Shown one piece after another: positions 5,561 through 5,668 of a DNA stretch of 5,668 nucleotides. The DNA is taken from the NCBI GenBank assembly GCA_003503535.1, contig DOCI01000064.1:7700-13367 (forward strand). Direction: 5' to 3'. The notes beneath the pieces are model-generated. The model searched no databases, was not told where the DNA came from, and saw only the letters and a program-made list of their open reading frames with translations. The stretch comes from Planctomycetaceae bacterium (lineage in GTDB: Bacteria > Planctomycetota > Planctomycetia > Planctomycetales > Planctomycetaceae). Each line of letters starts with the position of its first letter. The stretch's first letter is position 1. Position numbers and translations under genes: made by a program.

Positions 5561-5668
5561 CTAAACCAACCTCTCCACCGTCGGTGCCACCGCAAACGAC
5601 CGACCCGTAAACGAAATCACATTGAACTCGTCCCTCTCCGACAAACTCAACGTCTCCCGATACACCTT
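5561..5668 (-). CDS. C-terminal fragment of an unrecognised protein, probably tail module
   Basis: A frame enters at the window edge and ends in TAG at 5563-5561, giving the last 35 residues (from KVYRETLSLSERDEF through GRSFAVAPTVERLV). The frame has no internal stop, purine-rich coding-strand composition like its neighbours, and sits immediately upstream of the tape-measure gene in the same direction. In canonical tail modules this place is held by tail-tube, tail-terminator or tape-measure chaperone genes, but the fragment has no motif that would pick one. It could also be a chance open frame, as 36 codons is short. Confidence 0.5.
   Translation of the reverse strand, partial: KVYRETLSLSERDEFNVISFTGRSFAVAPTVERLV

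Noticed and set aside
1..5668. CRISPR array, rRNA, or insertion sequence with transposase
   Set aside because: No regularly spaced repeats with unique spacers, no rRNA-like sequence and no transposase-like protein is visible.

Overview
The window reads as accessory (prophage-like) DNA in a bacterial chromosome, with every supported gene on the minus strand, so gene order runs from high to low coordinates. The organism is probably a planctomycete. I infer this from the style of the palindromic intergenic repeats and from recollection of similar Ser-rich tail proteins in that phylum; I could not check it against a database.

First comes a tail-morphogenesis module. It holds the last 35 codons of an unrecognised gene (5561-5668), a very short tape-measure-like protein (4618-5376), a 145-residue protein that looks like a distal-tail (Dit-like) component (4070-4507), and a 556-residue baseplate-hub-like protein (2195-3865). 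The hub candidate ends in about 160 residues of Ser/Gly/Asp/Glu-rich sequence with no Lys, Arg, His or Cys. Tape measure, then Dit, then hub is the canonical order of a siphovirus-type tail module. No capsid, portal, terminase, lysis or integrase gene is visible, so the window cannot tell a prophage from a gene transfer agent, a tailocin or a domesticated tail.

Next comes a sugar-transfer module: a protein with a DUF115/GT42-like Rossmann pattern (769-1914), a family 2 glycosyltransferase overlapping it by 4 bp (53-772), and probably a third gene overlapping that one and leaving the window at position 1. The two modules differ in packing. The sugar genes are translationally coupled, whereas the tail genes are separated by spacers of about 110-280 bp filled with repeats.

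The spacers hold two copies of an 83-bp imperfect palindrome, a 27-bp tandem repeat joined to a GGCCGAAGGCC palindrome, two stretches of degenerate 7-bp repeats, a perfect 19-bp palindrome, and nested inverted repeats in front of the tape-measure gene. Such repeats at every tail-gene boundary are unusual for an intact phage and suggest long residence in the chromosome.

The most interesting hypothesis is that the Ser-rich hub tail is the acceptor for O-glycosylation by the two downstream sugar-transfer proteins. This would parallel flagellin glycosylation by DUF115-containing Maf proteins. It is an inference from gene order and composition only.
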